Source: an uncultured Ruegeria sp.
GTDB taxonomy: Bacteria > Pseudomonadota > Alphaproteobacteria > Rhodobacterales > Rhodobacteraceae
DNA length: 64,000 nucleotides
Assembly: GCF_947497005.1 (NCBI RefSeq)
Contig: NZ_CANMFF010000002.1
Coordinates: forward strand, 1 to 64,000
Direction of reading: 5' to 3'
Shown: piece by piece, positions 1 through 9,064 of the stretch
Numbering within the stretch: position 1 is the first letter of the stretch
How the letters are laid out: each line of letters opens with the position of its first letter
The notes under the pieces: generated by a model
The model's database searches: none
What the model was told of the DNA's origin: nothing
What the model saw: only the letters and a program-made list of their open reading frames with translations
Position numbers and translations under genes: made by a program

Positions 1-815
1 CTTTCGCATTCGTTTGCTCCTTCGAAAAGTTGAGCAAACTCTACATCAGAGCGAGGGAAGTTTCGGGGGGCAGGTCAGTGCTAGAAAGTGACAATTTCAA
101 TCTAACAGAAGAAATGGTCGAATCTGAAACGAGAACCAATCATTTGTTTTGGGAGCAGAACACTAATGAGGGCTTTCGAAGTGAGGGGCGGAAGCTATCG
201 AACATCGCGTCCCGTTCCTTTGATTACTGGTGCAGGGTAACAAGGTGGACAACGGGTTCTTCATTTTTTGGCCTGCCGCTCGAACGTCACGATGCTCACC
301 CTGGGTGGCGGTATTTAGCTGCTGTTGATCCTCTGGAATACGTGGCCAGCTTTAATGACACGATAATTGGTTACATGCTTCCAAGTGTTTCGATTGAGAA
401 TTGGGAGCTTATTCAACAAAAGCTTCAATCTGGAGAGCAAACTCCAATTTGGATTGACATTTTTCATGAGGCGAACCGCAGGTTGGCAGCAGGTGACGTT
501 CGCGGTGCTCACTTGGATGCCGCAGTCTCCGCTGAAGCATTCATACGTCAAAAATTGATGGATTCCGTTGCCGCACTCCCTGCAACTGAGACTGCGATAC
601 GGAAGCGCATTGAAAACTGGAACATGACAGATGTTCTCAATAAGTTTGGCAAAATAAGTACACTGAACAGCCTTGGTCTAGACAAGGAGCAGTTGGCAAA
701 TCTTAGGAGTGTATTCGACATCAGAAATGCAATTATGCATGGCAGGACCGTCAACATGCAGGAGGCTGAGCTTAAGGCGACGTTGAAAACGATAAAGGTT
801 CTGATCGACAGTTAG
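1..815 (+). CDS. HEPN-like C-terminal domain protein, 5' end probably outside the window
   Basis: The frame is open to the left window edge. The first possible start is a TTG at 30 with no ribosome-binding site in front of it, so the true start probably lies upstream. From that TTG the protein has 261 residues. The last third is helical and carries R232-N-A-I-M-H237, an R-x4-H motif typical of HEPN domains, which are often RNases of toxin or abortive-infection systems. The first 140 residues match no family I recognise. GC is visibly lower than in the core genes, and the gene lies 20 bp from the convergent integrase, so it is probably cargo of an integrated element. It could instead be a non-catalytic HEPN protein. 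Confidence 0.6.
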   Translation, partial: FAFVCSFEKLSKLYIRAREVSGGRSVLESDNFNLTEEMVESETRTNHLFWEQNTNEGFRSEGRKLSNIASRSFDYWCRVTRWTTGSSFFGLPLERHDAHPGWRYLAAVDPLEYVASFNDTIIGYMLPSVSIENWELIQQKLQSGEQTPIWIDIFHEANRRLAAGDVRGAHLDAAVSAEAFIRQKLMDSVAALPATETAIRKRIENWNMTDVLNKFGKISTLNSLGLDKEQLANLRSVFDIRNAIMHGRTVNMQEAELKATLKTIKVLIDS

Positions 816-834
816 TATTGCGCGGGCAGTATAC

Positions 835-2250
835 TTATCCATTCAGTATCCGCAGTAGTGTATCGCCCTCTATCAAGTCGTCACTCTTTGCCGCCAACGC
901 CTTCATCGCAATCTCTTCTGTCACCACGTAGTTCTGCCGTTCAACGCCCAAAGCCGCCAGAAGCCCTGCTTCATCCAGTTTGCCCGCTGCAAGCATTCTG
1001 AACGCCGTTTCCACCACGCCCCCGCCGTTTGCCGCCGCCTCCTTCTTCTGGCTTTTTCGCATGTCGCGTCCGCTGTGCATATCCGCATTAAGCAAGGGGC
1101 TGTATTTGCTGTAGTGCTTATCCAGCATCGCCGTGCTGTTACCCATTTGATTGCTCAATGCATGTGTGCTGATGCCGCGCTTCAAGTCGCGCGTCGCGTA
1201 GTAGTGCCGCAAGCTATACAGAGTGCGAGATTTGCCATCAGCACCAACTTTCAAACCCAAGTCGTCCAGCAGCGCATTAAATGCGCGGTTTAAACTCGCG
1301 ATGTTTGCAACAGCGCCCAAGCGCGTCGTGAAAACAAGTTCGTTGTTTTTAGCTGAGATGAGCTGAGCGAAGCTGTCGTAGCTGAGAGCAGGGTTCAGCT
1401 TACTTTGTCTGTCCAAGTAGCCTTCCACTGTGTCTCGCGCCACTGCGCTTCTCTTTCGTGTTTTCCCGTCTACGTTCACAACCAAATAGCGTTCGCCGTC
1501 ATTTTCCTGCCATTCAATGTTGCGCCAACGCAGCCGCAATGCCTCCGTACCGTGTCGCACTCCAGTGTTTGCCAGAAACAGCACGTAGTTTCGTAGCACC
1601 TCGCGCGTCGCAATCGCCTTCTTGTCTTTCGTCTTTTTGTGCCAACTGCGCAGCGCCGAATAAATCTTCTTGTACTCTGCGTCAGTGAAGCTTCCTCTGC
1701 TTTCGCTTTTGACGCCTTTGTTAAGCAGGGTGGGCCGCATGGATTTTACGATCCAACCGTGTAGCTCCGCTTCGTCCAAAACTCTGTTCAGTGCTGCATT
1801 GTGATTATTGATGCCGCTTTGGGAGAATGGCTTTTTGTTCGTCTCAGTACGCCATGCGTCAAACTTGGTCAGCATTGCCAAGTCTATCTTCGCTACATCC
1901 GTGTCACCAAAATACGGGATGAGCCAAATGCGCAGTGCTGAGAAGTAATCTTTGTAAGCTTGCTTGCCGCCGCCTTCATCAAGTTCGCGCTGCATTCGCG
2001 CAATCGCATACTCAGCTACGTGCTTGAATTTACGGGTTTGAGCAGGGAGGTGGTTTTTGATGCGCGCTTTGGTCTCGTGGTACAATTCAATTGCGCGCTC
2101 TTTCGCTTCCTCCAAGTCGTCTGTCTTTGTGCTTTTCACAACACGTTTGCCGTTGTCCAAAGTCAGCCGCACGTACCAATTTTCGCTGCCATCACGCTTA
2201 TCCAGCTTCAGTTTTTTGTGCACATTTACAGTGGTAACGCCGTAGCTCAT
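835..2250 (-). CDS. Tyrosine recombinase (phage/island integrase)
   Basis: The 471-residue protein has the layout of tRNA-targeting integrases: an N-terminal arm-binding region, a SAM-like core-binding domain at about 75-175 and a C-terminal catalytic domain. Visible catalytic residues are R232 (TGVRHGTE), K263 in the beta-hairpin, R348-H349 (YSLRHYYAT) and the nucleophile Y380 (LDKHYSKY). The first His of the usual HxxRH box is Tyr, and the H/W position before the nucleophile is Asn (QMGNST). The start codon lies about 165 bp from the 3' end of tRNA-Cys and transcription runs away from it, as expected for an element integrated in that tRNA. Low GC supports transfer. Confidence 0.93.
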   Translation of the reverse strand: MSYGVTTVNVHKKLKLDKRDGSENWYVRLTLDNGKRVVKSTKTDDLEEAKERAIELYHETKARIKNHLPAQTRKFKHVAEYAIARMQRELDEGGGKQAYKDYFSALRIWLIPYFGDTDVAKIDLAMLTKFDAWRTETNKKPFSQSGINNHNAALNRVLDEAELHGWIVKSMRPTLLNKGVKSESRGSFTDAEYKKIYSALRSWHKKTKDKKAIATREVLRNYVLFLANTGVRHGTEALRLRWRNIEWQENDGERYLVVNVDGKTRKRSAVARDTVEGYLDRQSKLNPALSYDSFAQLISAKNNELVFTTRLGAVANIASLNRAFNALLDDLGLKVGADGKSRTLYSLRHYYATRDLKRGISTHALSNQMGNSTAMLDKHYSKYSPLLNADMHSGRDMRKSQKKEAAANGGGVVETAFRMLAAGKLDEAGLLAALGVERQNYVVTEEIAMKALAAKSDDLIEGDTLLRILNG

Positions 2251-2414
2251 CGCGTGCTGCTTCGCCTAGATGTCTGTTTTTTCTCAGTATACGGCAAAAG
2301 GTCTCAAATTGCAGTCGAATCTGCACGCGGACTGTGTACGAATTGTGCACAAAAATTACGCGACTACATGTTGTGGCGGGAGTGGCAAAGTTTGGACTAA
2401 AGCGCAAGATATTG
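2251..2414. other. Integrase upstream region and presumed attR/attL site
   Basis: These 164 bp lie between the integrase start and the tRNA-Cys 3' end. I see no gene. Elements that use tRNA genes usually recombine within the tRNA 3' half, so the core attachment sequence probably overlaps the tRNA near 2415-2450. The second copy lies outside the window and cannot be checked here. Confidence 0.4.
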
Positions 2415-2488
2415 TGGAGGCGAGTACCGGAATCGAACCGGTGTACACGGATTTGCAATCCGCTGCGTCACCACTCCGCCAACTCGCC
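2415..2488 (-). tRNA. tRNA-Cys (GCA anticodon)
   Basis: The minus strand folds as a cloverleaf. The acceptor arms GGCGAGT and ACTCGCC pair, the anticodon loop reads TTGCAAA with GCA anticodon, and the T-arm reads CCGGTTCGATTCCGG. The discriminator base is U, as usual for tRNA-Cys, and CCA is encoded. The 3' end faces the integrase, so this is the likely attachment target of the element to its left. Confidence 0.95.
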
Positions 2489-2712
2489 TTTTCAAGTAAA
2501 ATCAAATACTTGCCGTGGTGTGCGTGGGTTTTAACAGCTTTCCTTGGGGGCGTCCAGTGGATTGCGTGCAATTTTGACGACAAGATTGAAATTTGCCGAG
2601 GCCCACGACCGCAAACGCAAAGGTGCAGCCAGGTTGCGTCAACAGGGCCGTTGCTGGGCGGTTCAGGATATGGCACAAGCCGGATAACTTTGGGAATGAG
2701 ACGAGAGATCCA

Positions 2713-3366
2713 ATGACAGATTTCGCAGCCCGGCGCCGCACAATGGTTGATACGCAGATCCGACCCTCTGATGTTACCAAGTTCCCGATCATTGAGGCGA
2801 TGTTGAGTGTCCAGCGCGAGAGCTTTGTGCCTGACGCACAGCGCGAAGCCGCCTATGTGGACGGCGTGATCGATCTGGGTGGCGGGCGTAACATGCTCGA
2901 ACCGCGGACGTTGGCTAAAATGCTGGATGCGCTGAACATATCGAACGACGAGATGGTTCTCGATATTGCTCCGGCAATGGGGTATTCCACGGCCGTTGCT
3001 GCGCAGATGGCACAATTGGTCGTTGGCGTGGAAAGCGACGAGACGCTGGCCTCAGAGGCGCAGAGTCTTTTGGCTGAAGCCGATGTGGACAATGCAATTA
3101 TCCATGTAGGCCCGTTGGAGCAGGGCGTGGCTGAGCATGGCCCGTATGATGCAATAATGGTGCAGGGTGGCGTTGAACAGATTCCAGAGGTTCTGCTGGG
3201 TCAGCTCAAGGAACATGGCCGGATCGCTTGCCTGTTTGTCGAAGGCAACCTTGGCACGGTGCGGATTGGCCGGAAGTCGGGTGGTCGTGTCAGCTGGCGC
3301 AATGCATTCAACGCCAGCGCACCGATACTAGAGAGTTTTTCGGCAGAGTGTGCATTTTCGCTATAG
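2713..3366 (+). CDS. Protein-L-isoaspartate O-methyltransferase family protein
   Basis: The frame is open from 2593, but the ATG at 2713 follows a GAGACGAGAG ribosome-binding stretch and gives the usual start (MTDFAARRRTMVDTQIRPSDV), so I chose it: 217 residues. The fold matches SAM-dependent PCMT-like methyltransferases of alphaproteobacteria. The usual glycine-rich motif I (D-x-G-x-G-x-G-Y) is degenerate here (DIAPAMGYS, about 84-92), so SAM binding may be weakened. It is followed after 95 bp by tolC and then by a DUF2497 gene, an order conserved in many alphaproteobacteria. Repair of isoaspartate by this protein is unproven. Confidence 0.85.
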   Translation: MTDFAARRRTMVDTQIRPSDVTKFPIIEAMLSVQRESFVPDAQREAAYVDGVIDLGGGRNMLEPRTLAKMLDALNISNDEMVLDIAPAMGYSTAVAAQMAQLVVGVESDETLASEAQSLLAEADVDNAIIHVGPLEQGVAEHGPYDAIMVQGGVEQIPEVLLGQLKEHGRIACLFVEGNLGTVRIGRKSGGRVSWRNAFNASAPILESFSAECAFSL

Positions 3367-3417
3367 TCCGCCGATAGATTTTTCTGCCGCCTTGATTAGT
3401 TGAAAAGAAGACCGCAA

Positions 3418-3434
3418 ACTGCCTGCAGGGCAGT
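3418..3434. promoter_or_regulatory. Inverted repeat before tolC
   Basis: ACTGCC and GGCAGT are separated by TGCAG, about 28 bp before the tolC start. It could be an operator or a small hairpin in the leader. No regulator can be assigned. Confidence 0.25.
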
Positions 3435-3461
3435 GTAATTTCGATTTGAGAGGATTTCGGT

Positions 3462-4880
3462 ATGCGTGGTTCGGCGACAGGCAAGCTGGTCAGGGCATTC
3501 GCAGTGACCGCAGGACTTGCCATGAGCATAATGCCAGGGCGTGCGGCGTGGGCTGATAATATAACAGACGCCTTCATTGGCGCATATAACACCAGCGGCT
3601 TGCTGGAACAGAACCGGGCGCTGCTGCGTGCAGCAGATGAAGACGTGGCGATCGCGCTTTCCGCGTTGCGACCGATCATCAACTGGACCGTGCAGGTCAG
3701 CCAGGACTATACTCGGTCACGGACCAGCAATGTGGTCACGACGACCGAGCCGTCCCGGTTTTTCACCGGGCTGGGGCTTAGCCAGCTTCTTTATGATGGC
3801 GGCGCTTCGGTTCTAGGCAAGCAATCGGCGCAGGAAACTGTGCTGTCGACGCGGCAAAGCCTGATCGACATTGAGCAACAGGTTCTTATCCGCGCCACGA
3901 ACGCTTATCTTGGCGTGCTGCTGCAGGAAGAAACCGTCTCTATTCGCCAGAACAACGTGGATGTTTCGGCGGAAGAACTGCGCGCATCAAATGACCGCTT
4001 TGAGGTCGGGGAGGTTACCCGTACGGATGTCGCTCTCTCCGAGGCGCAGCTGGCAAGCTCGCAGGCGGATCTTGCGGTTGCACGCGGTGAATTAAGCATT
4101 GCGCAGGCTGAATATGTAAATGCGGTTGGCAAGGCGCCAGGACGGACGGCCGGTCAACCGAGCCTGCCCAAACTGCCGCGGAGTGAGGCCGAGGCGGTCA
4201 GCCTCGCGCAACGCAACCACCCGGCGATTCTGTCGGCACAACATCAGGTCCGTGCATTTGATCTGATTGTACAGCAACAGCGGGCCAACTTTGGGCCGAA
4301 TGTCAGCCTGAACGCGGATGCGGGCGTTAGGGAAAGCTATGACAACGACGATTATGTGAATGACGCGACCGTGTCGCTGGACTTCACTCAACCGATTTAT
4401 GCCGGTGGCCGGTTGGCCGCGAATGTGCGGCGCGCTATGGCAACCCGGGATGCGTCGCGCGCGAACCTCCTGAATGTGCAAAAGGACATCACGCAGGGCG
4501 TTACAGATCGATACGCCGCGTTTCAGGCGGCCAGCGCCAGCCTGAGGGCGTCGACGGAACGAGTTCGCGCATCGCAGGTTGCTTTTGATGGCATCCGCGA
4601 AGAAGCGACATTGGGTGCCCGGACAACATTGGACGTTCTGAATGCCCAGCAGGATCTGCTGGACGCGCAGCTGGCCGAAGTGGCATCGCGCACTGAACGG
4701 TCCCGTGCGGCGTATCAGCTGTTGCAGGCGCAAGGTCTGCTGACGGCAGAACGTCTGGGGCTGGCCGTGCAGATCTATGATCCGACTTTGTATTATAATC
4801 TGGTCAAGAAGGCCCCGGCTCGGGTCAGCAAGCAGAGCAAAGATCTGGATCGCGTTCTCAAAGCGTTGCGTCGGGATTGA
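3462..4880 (+). CDS. tolC: TolC family outer membrane efflux/secretion channel
   Basis: This 472-residue protein has a Sec signal peptide ending near AAWA-D (about residue 30) followed by two repeats of the outer-membrane-factor fold. Long coiled-coil helices lie at about 150-230 and 350-420, and the first beta segment contains GLGLSQLLYDGG, matched in the second half by LDFTQPIYAGG. The length is standard for TolC. It forms the trimeric outer-membrane exit duct for type I secretion or RND pumps; no pump or fusion-protein gene is adjacent, so it probably serves several. AGAGGA lies just upstream of the ATG. It sits between the methyltransferase-like gene and the PopZ-like gene. Confidence 0.95.
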   Translation: MRGSATGKLVRAFAVTAGLAMSIMPGRAAWADNITDAFIGAYNTSGLLEQNRALLRAADEDVAIALSALRPIINWTVQVSQDYTRSRTSNVVTTTEPSRFFTGLGLSQLLYDGGASVLGKQSAQETVLSTRQSLIDIEQQVLIRATNAYLGVLLQEETVSIRQNNVDVSAEELRASNDRFEVGEVTRTDVALSEAQLASSQADLAVARGELSIAQAEYVNAVGKAPGRTAGQPSLPKLPRSEAEAVSLAQRNHPAILSAQHQVRAFDLIVQQQRANFGPNVSLNADAGVRESYDNDDYVNDATVSLDFTQPIYAGGRLAANVRRAMATRDASRANLLNVQKDITQGVTDRYAAFQAASASLRASTERVRASQVAFDGIREEATLGARTTLDVLNAQQDLLDAQLAEVASRTERSRAAYQLLQAQGLLTAERLGLAVQIYDPTLYYNLVKKAPARVSKQSKDLDRVLKALRRD

Positions 4881-4953
4881 TCGGCAATACTATCTGTTGT
4901 GGGGTTCGGATTGTTTGGCTACACTCGATCCAACGATAGAGCGGTAGAGAACA

Positions 4954-5727
4954 ATGTCTGATAATGTCGTGAAAGCAGGGATCGAAGACGTTCTGTCTTC
5001 GGTCAAACGTCTGGTCAGTGAAGACAGTCGCAGTAAATCCACCTCAGATCAACAGGCTGTATCGCGCAAGCCAGGGCGATTGGTGCTGACTGACGCGTTG
5101 CGTATCAGCAAGCCTGCTCGGGCTGAAGTGAGTCCCGGCAAGCCGGGGCACGATAATGCCGACTCGGCCAAGCCGATGCTGCTGCGTGCATGTGATATTG
5201 TTCGCGCGGGCGAACCGGCCAACACAACGGATCAGAAGGCAGAGGTAAAAACCTCCAAACCAGACCGGTCGGATGATCCCGCGATCAGTCTGAGCGCCAA
5301 AATCGAAGCGTTGGAAGCCGCTATCGCGCAAACCGAGGATCAGTGGGAGCCGGATGGCGATAGTGCCGATGCCTATTCGGGCACGCCGACGCAATCCCTG
5401 CCATGGAATGTCGAAGAGGAATTCGCGGCCGCCATGTCCGTGGGATCAGCCGAAGTCAAAGCGGCAGATAACCCAGAGCAGGGGGATGATGCGTCATTTC
5501 AAGCAGAGTTCATCCGGTCGTCCCAGACGTTCGACCCCGTGTCGGGCGATGAAGTTGACGAAGATGTCGCGACGATCGACATGGATGAAGAAGCATTGCG
5601 CGACCTGATCTCTGAAGTGGTCCGGCAGGAGCTTCAGGGTGCGATGGGAGAACGCATCACGCGGAACGTGCGTAAGATGGTACGGCGGGAAATCGCGCGC
5701 GCGCTTGCTGCGAAAGAGTTGGAATAA
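4954..5727 (+). CDS. DUF2497 / PopZ-like polar organizing protein
   Basis: The 257-residue protein has an N-terminal helix with IEDVLSSVKRLVSED (residues 9-23), matching the start of the DUF2497/PopZ family (S-x-E-x-I-L-x-S-I-R-x-I-I-x-E-D). A long acidic, low-complexity linker follows, and a C-terminal helical pair (about 208-257, ALRDLISEVVRQEL ... RKMVRREIARAL) resembles the PopZ oligomerization end. Caulobacter PopZ forms a polar hub that tethers the centromere complex. The place after pcm-like and tolC is the family's usual position, although valS is not next here; cobQ converges instead. Function is inferred from terminal motifs and order only. Confidence 0.7.
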   Translation: MSDNVVKAGIEDVLSSVKRLVSEDSRSKSTSDQQAVSRKPGRLVLTDALRISKPARAEVSPGKPGHDNADSAKPMLLRACDIVRAGEPANTTDQKAEVKTSKPDRSDDPAISLSAKIEALEAAIAQTEDQWEPDGDSADAYSGTPTQSLPWNVEEEFAAAMSVGSAEVKAADNPEQGDDASFQAEFIRSSQTFDPVSGDEVDEDVATIDMDEEALRDLISEVVRQELQGAMGERITRNVRKMVRREIARALAAKELE

Positions 5728-5730
5728 GCC

Positions 5731-7188
5731 TTAACCGGGTTTCGGTGGCTGTGCCAGGCTCAGTAGCAGGTCAAGATCCATGTGGCGTTCCAGATGATCG
5801 GCCAGATCATCCAGCGTCTGTTCTACACCGTCTTCGTAAGCAGTATCCGATGTCACACCCAGCTTAGACAAATAGCGTGCGCGGAATGCGTCGGACGAAA
5901 AGATACCGTGTAAATAGCTGCCTTTGATCCGTCCGTTTGCGCTGGCCGCACCCTCTGGTCGACCTTCGACCTCCAGCCATGCCCGGGCGCAGTCCGGCCC
6001 ATCTGTGTGACCCATGTGAATTTCGTACCCGCTGACCGGTTCCTGGTCGGGCAGGGCATGGGCCGAACGCAGGATGACCTGTTTATGGCCGCCCATGATG
6101 GTGTCGACATCCAGCAACCCCAACCCGGTGACCTTGCCCGGCCTGCCGTCGACGCCATCCGGATCGGAAATGGTTTTGCCCAACATCTGATAGCCACCGC
6201 ACAGCCCCAGAACATGCCCGCCCCGACGGACATGGGCATAAAGGTCGATGTCCCAACCCTGTGCCAAGAAATAGGTAAGATCACCAATCGTGGATTTGCT
6301 TCCCGGCAACAGAACCAGATCTGCGTCACCGGGCAGGGGTCGCCCAGCAGGGACGATTTCGACACTCACGCCGGGTTCCGCCGACAGCGGATCGAGGTCG
6401 TCGAAATTTGCCATGCGCTCAAGCTGAGGCACCACGACCTTGCATGCGCCGCCGGTATGAGAGCGGATGTCCATCATATCCTCGGCCGGCAGTTTCCAGG
6501 CGTCGTGAAACCATGGCACAACCCCCAGACAAGGCCAGCCGGTACGGGCGGCAATGTCATCGCGGCCTTCGTCAAATAGGGACACTTCCCCTTTGAACCG
6601 ATTGACGGCAAATCCGCGGATCTGCGCCAGATCGCCCATGTCCAGCACCGCCTGAGTGCCGACGATCTGGGCTATCACGCCGCCGCGGTGAATATCCCCG
6701 ACCAGAACCACGGGAACATCCGCAGCACAGGCAAATCCCATATTGGCAATGTCGCTCTTGCGCAGGTTGGTTTCAGCTGGGCTGCCAGCGCCCTCGATCA
6801 GAACCAGATCGACGTCAGCGCACAACCGGTCAAAGCTATCCAGCGCGGCCCCAAGCAACTTGGATTTGTCCTTGCGGTAGTCGCCAGCCTTCATTGTGCC
6901 CGCTCGTTGCCCCTGAACGATGATCTGCGCCCCGGTATCCGTTTCGGGTTTCAACAAAATAGGGTTCATGTCCGTATGGGTTGCCCGCTTTGCCGCGCGT
7001 GCCTGAAGCGCCTGCGCGCGGCCAATCTCCCCCCCGTTTTCGGTGACGGCTGCATTGTTCGACATGTTTTGCGGTTTGAACGGCGCGACCTGCAACCCCC
7101 GCCGCGTGTAGGCGCGCGCAAGCCCTGCCACCAGAACCGATTTTCCAACATTGCTGCCGGTGCCTTGAATCATGATGGCGCGAACCAT
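5731..7188 (-). CDS. cobQ: Cobyric acid synthase CobQ
   Basis: CobQ catalyses the ATP- and glutamine-dependent amidation of four peripheral carboxyls of adenosylcobyrinic a,c-diamide in B12 synthesis. The frame reaches 7305, but the ATG at 7188 follows GGAGA and gives the standard start [17 protein letters not shown], a protein of 485 residues, normal for CobQ. Visible are the P-loop-like GTGSNVGKS, the DUF/SPOA-type middle region [11 protein letters not shown], the amidotransferase cysteine in GLCGGYQML and the late histidine in SYLHGIF. No other cob genes are in the window. It converges on the PopZ-like gene with a 3-bp gap. Confidence 0.96.
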   Translation of the reverse strand: MVRAIMIQGTGSNVGKSVLVAGLARAYTRRGLQVAPFKPQNMSNNAAVTENGGEIGRAQALQARAAKRATHTDMNPILLKPETDTGAQIIVQGQRAGTMKAGDYRKDKSKLLGAALDSFDRLCADVDLVLIEGAGSPAETNLRKSDIANMGFACAADVPVVLVGDIHRGGVIAQIVGTQAVLDMGDLAQIRGFAVNRFKGEVSLFDEGRDDIAARTGWPCLGVVPWFHDAWKLPAEDMMDIRSHTGGACKVVVPQLERMANFDDLDPLSAEPGVSVEIVPAGRPLPGDADLVLLPGSKSTIGDLTYFLAQGWDIDLYAHVRRGGHVLGLCGGYQMLGKTISDPDGVDGRPGKVTGLGLLDVDTIMGGHKQVILRSAHALPDQEPVSGYEIHMGHTDGPDCARAWLEVEGRPEGAASANGRIKGSYLHGIFSSDAFRARYLSKLGVTSDTAYEDGVEQTLDDLADHLERHMDLDLLLSLAQPPKPG

Positions 7189-7250
7189 GCTTTGTCTCCT
7201 ATATGTCGAGGCGCAGATGATCTGATTTAAGCCGAAAGGGAAAGCCCCGG

Positions 7251-7820
7251 ATGAATACGCCAGCACATCTTTTGATCGGGGCTGCGGCGTTTGCCCGGCC
7301 TCCACAGGGGCGTATTCTTTGGGCTGCGTTGGCAGGAGCGTTGCTGCCGGATCTGTCCCTGTACCTGATGGCAGGCGTGTCCCTGTTTGTTCTGGGTATT
7401 CCGGAACAGGTGGTCTTTGGGCAGCTTTACTTTTCTCCGGCTTGGCAGACCGTATTCGCCATAGACAATTCTTTTATCTTATGGGGGTTGGCATTCCTGC
7501 TGGCAGTCTGGAGAGGTTGGTGTGTTCTGGCTGTCGGGGCAGCGGCAGGTCTTCTGCATCTTGCGACAGATTTTCTACTTCATGCCGGGGATGGGCGGCC
7601 ACAGTTCTGGCCCCTCAGCAATTGGGTGTTCTACAGCCCGGTCAGTTACTGGGACAGCGACTATCACGCCCTATGGGTGGCGCCGATGTCAGCCGCGATC
7701 TGTCTGGCTGCATATGTCTTGCTGTGGCGGCGTGGCTTGCCTGTTTGGGGCAAAGCGCTGTTTGCAACTATGCTGGCAGCTGAAATCTGGGTGGTACGGC
7801 AGTGGCTATTGTTCTTTTGA
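7251..7820 (+). CDS. Integral membrane protein, YdjM/DUF457-like metal-dependent hydrolase type
   Basis: The 189-residue protein starts [14 protein letters not shown] and has about five hydrophobic segments. Conserved-looking polar residues are H6 (PAHLL), D in LPDLS, and H/D in [11 protein letters not shown], which fit the membrane-bound metal-dependent hydrolase family. It starts 62 bp from the divergent cobQ. Rhodobacteraceae relatives are sometimes labelled as cobalamin proteins because of that neighbour, but nothing in the sequence shows a B12 role. The substrate is unknown. Confidence 0.65.
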   Translation: MNTPAHLLIGAAAFARPPQGRILWAALAGALLPDLSLYLMAGVSLFVLGIPEQVVFGQLYFSPAWQTVFAIDNSFILWGLAFLLAVWRGWCVLAVGAAAGLLHLATDFLLHAGDGRPQFWPLSNWVFYSPVSYWDSDYHALWVAPMSAAICLAAYVLLWRRGLPVWGKALFATMLAAEIWVVRQWLLFF

Positions 7821-7852
7821 TCAACCACTGACTGCACGGCGATCGGGCATAG

Positions 7853-7886
7853 AAAAACGCGCTCTAACTGGCAGAGCGCGTTTTTT
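7853..7886. terminator. Bidirectional intrinsic terminator
   Basis: A 13-nt arm AAAAACGCGCTCT pairs with AGAGCGCGTTTTT around a 7-nt loop, with T-runs on both strands. It separates two convergent genes and can stop transcription from both. Confidence 0.92.
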
Positions 7887-7906
7887 CATGCTGAAAACGC
7901 CTTGGA

Positions 7907-8227
7907 TCAGGCGGCTTCTGCCTGCTGTGCAGCATTACGGCGTTCGCTTTCTTCACGCGACAGCGCAACCGAGGTGCGTACGCCACGTCCTACGAAATCC
8001 ATCAATCCGTCCACAACCCGTTCATTCGGGTCGATGCCTGCACAGGACAGGACCTCGCGGCCATCGCGCGAGCGAGCCCAGCGGGCGATCTGTTCCGGGC
8101 CATTGCCATATTTCTTGTCATCGGCAATTGCGTCGTCCAGCGCAGCCAACACAACGGCCGCGAAAAGTTTACGTGCACGATTGCCTTGCTCATTGTTAAA
8201 GGCAGTGCCGTCAACGAAATCTCTCAT
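7907..8227 (-). CDS. Conserved small soluble protein, DUF6280-like
   Basis: The 106-residue protein starts MRDFVDGTAFNNEQGNRARKLF and has a charged alpha-helical composition without signal peptide or membrane segment. I believe it belongs to a Rhodobacteraceae-specific family (DUF6280) from its very typical N-terminus, but no function is known. It is divergent from efp across a 218-bp gap. One cysteine (VLSCAGID) and a central GREVLSCAGIDPNERVVDGL segment are the most distinctive parts. Confidence 0.75.
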   Translation of the reverse strand: MRDFVDGTAFNNEQGNRARKLFAAVVLAALDDAIADDKKYGNGPEQIARWARSRDGREVLSCAGIDPNERVVDGLMDFVGRGVRTSVALSREESERRNAAQQAEAA

Positions 8228-8445
8228 CTCGTTTCCCTTGTTGTTCTTGCTCTTGCATTTTCGGCGTGAGGGTCCTTATGACCTATTAGGTGTGATTCGG
8301 ATACAGTTGAAATGCATAGTTGCGTTGCGTCATTTGCATATCTCGCTGCACCTGCAGCACTAGGTTTCGTTGTCTTGTCAGGTGTGGTCCCGCCAGATAT
8401 AGGGGGCGCAACTGACGCATCAACCGTTTGTGAAGGATTTAAGTC
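8228..8445. other. Divergent intergenic region before efp
   Basis: These 218 bp have no gene that I can support. They hold the promoters of the DUF6280-like gene and efp. At 8346-8357 there is one CTGC-ACCT-GCAG element resembling a PhaR box with 4-nt spacing; a few such matches are expected by chance in 64 kb. Confidence 0.4.
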
Positions 8446-9009
8446 ATGCCCAAGATAAATGGGAACGAAATTCGCCCCGGCAATGTGCTTGAGCATAACG
8501 ACGGCCTGTGGGCAGCGGTCAAGGTCGACCATGTAAAGCCCGGTAAAGGCGGGGCTTTCGCGCAGGTTGAACTGCGCAACTTGCGTAATGGTTCGAAGCT
8601 GAACGAACGGTTCCGTTCTGCGGACAAGGTTGAACGTGTGCGCCTTGAACAGAAGGACCAGCAGTTTCTGTACGAATCCGACGGCATGCTGGTGTTCATG
8701 GATGCCGAAACCTATGAACAGATAGAATTGCCCGCTGATTTGCTGGGTGATCGCCGCCCGTTTCTGCAGGACGGCATGACCATCGTCGTAGAATTCTACG
8801 AAAGCGAAGCGCTGAATGCGACACTGCCGCAGAAAGTGACCTGCAAAATTGTCGAGACCGAACCGGTCGTCAAAGGACAGACGGCGGCGAACTCTTTCAA
8901 GCCTGCGGTGCTGGACAATGGTGTGAAAGTCATGGTTCCACCTTTCGTCGGTCAGGATGAAATGATCATCGTGAACACCGAAACGATGGATTATTCCGAA
9001 CGCGCGTGA
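8446..9009 (+). CDS. efp: Elongation factor P
   Basis: EF-P enters the ribosomal E site and relieves stalling at polyproline stretches. The 187-residue protein has the three beta-barrel domains of EF-P. The exposed loop reads PGKGGAF with K34, the residue that EpmAB beta-lysylates in E. coli; no epmA or epmB is in the window. The last domain has the family signature, seen here as [33 protein letters not shown] precedes the ATG and a strong terminator follows 21 bp after the stop, so the gene is probably monocistronic. Confidence 0.98.
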   Translation: MPKINGNEIRPGNVLEHNDGLWAAVKVDHVKPGKGGAFAQVELRNLRNGSKLNERFRSADKVERVRLEQKDQQFLYESDGMLVFMDAETYEQIELPADLLGDRRPFLQDGMTIVVEFYESEALNATLPQKVTCKIVETEPVVKGQTAANSFKPAVLDNGVKVMVPPFVGQDEMIIVNTETMDYSERA

Positions 9010-9030
9010 CATTCCGTCACTTTTCGCACC

Positions 9031-9064
9031 AGACCGCGCAGGCACCCGCCGCGCGGTCTTTTTT
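9031..9064 (+). terminator. efp intrinsic terminator
   Basis: AGACCGCGC pairs with GCGCGGTCT around an 11-nt loop, followed by a T-run. The stop codon of the convergent ABC gene lies inside the T-run. Confidence 0.9.

Noticed and set aside
1960..2400. Plus-strand frame of 146 codons over the integrase start
   Set aside because: It is antisense to the integrase and its promoter region and has no family features.
7189..7305. Longer N-terminus for CobQ
   Set aside because: The extra 39 residues are outside the family and overlap the promoter region of the divergent gene; the ATG at 7188 has a good ribosome-binding site.
8346..8357. CTGC-ACCT-GCAG upstream of efp as a PhaR operator
   Set aside because: It is a single copy with 4-nt spacing at a gene not linked to PHA; a few such matches are expected by chance in 64 kb at this GC.
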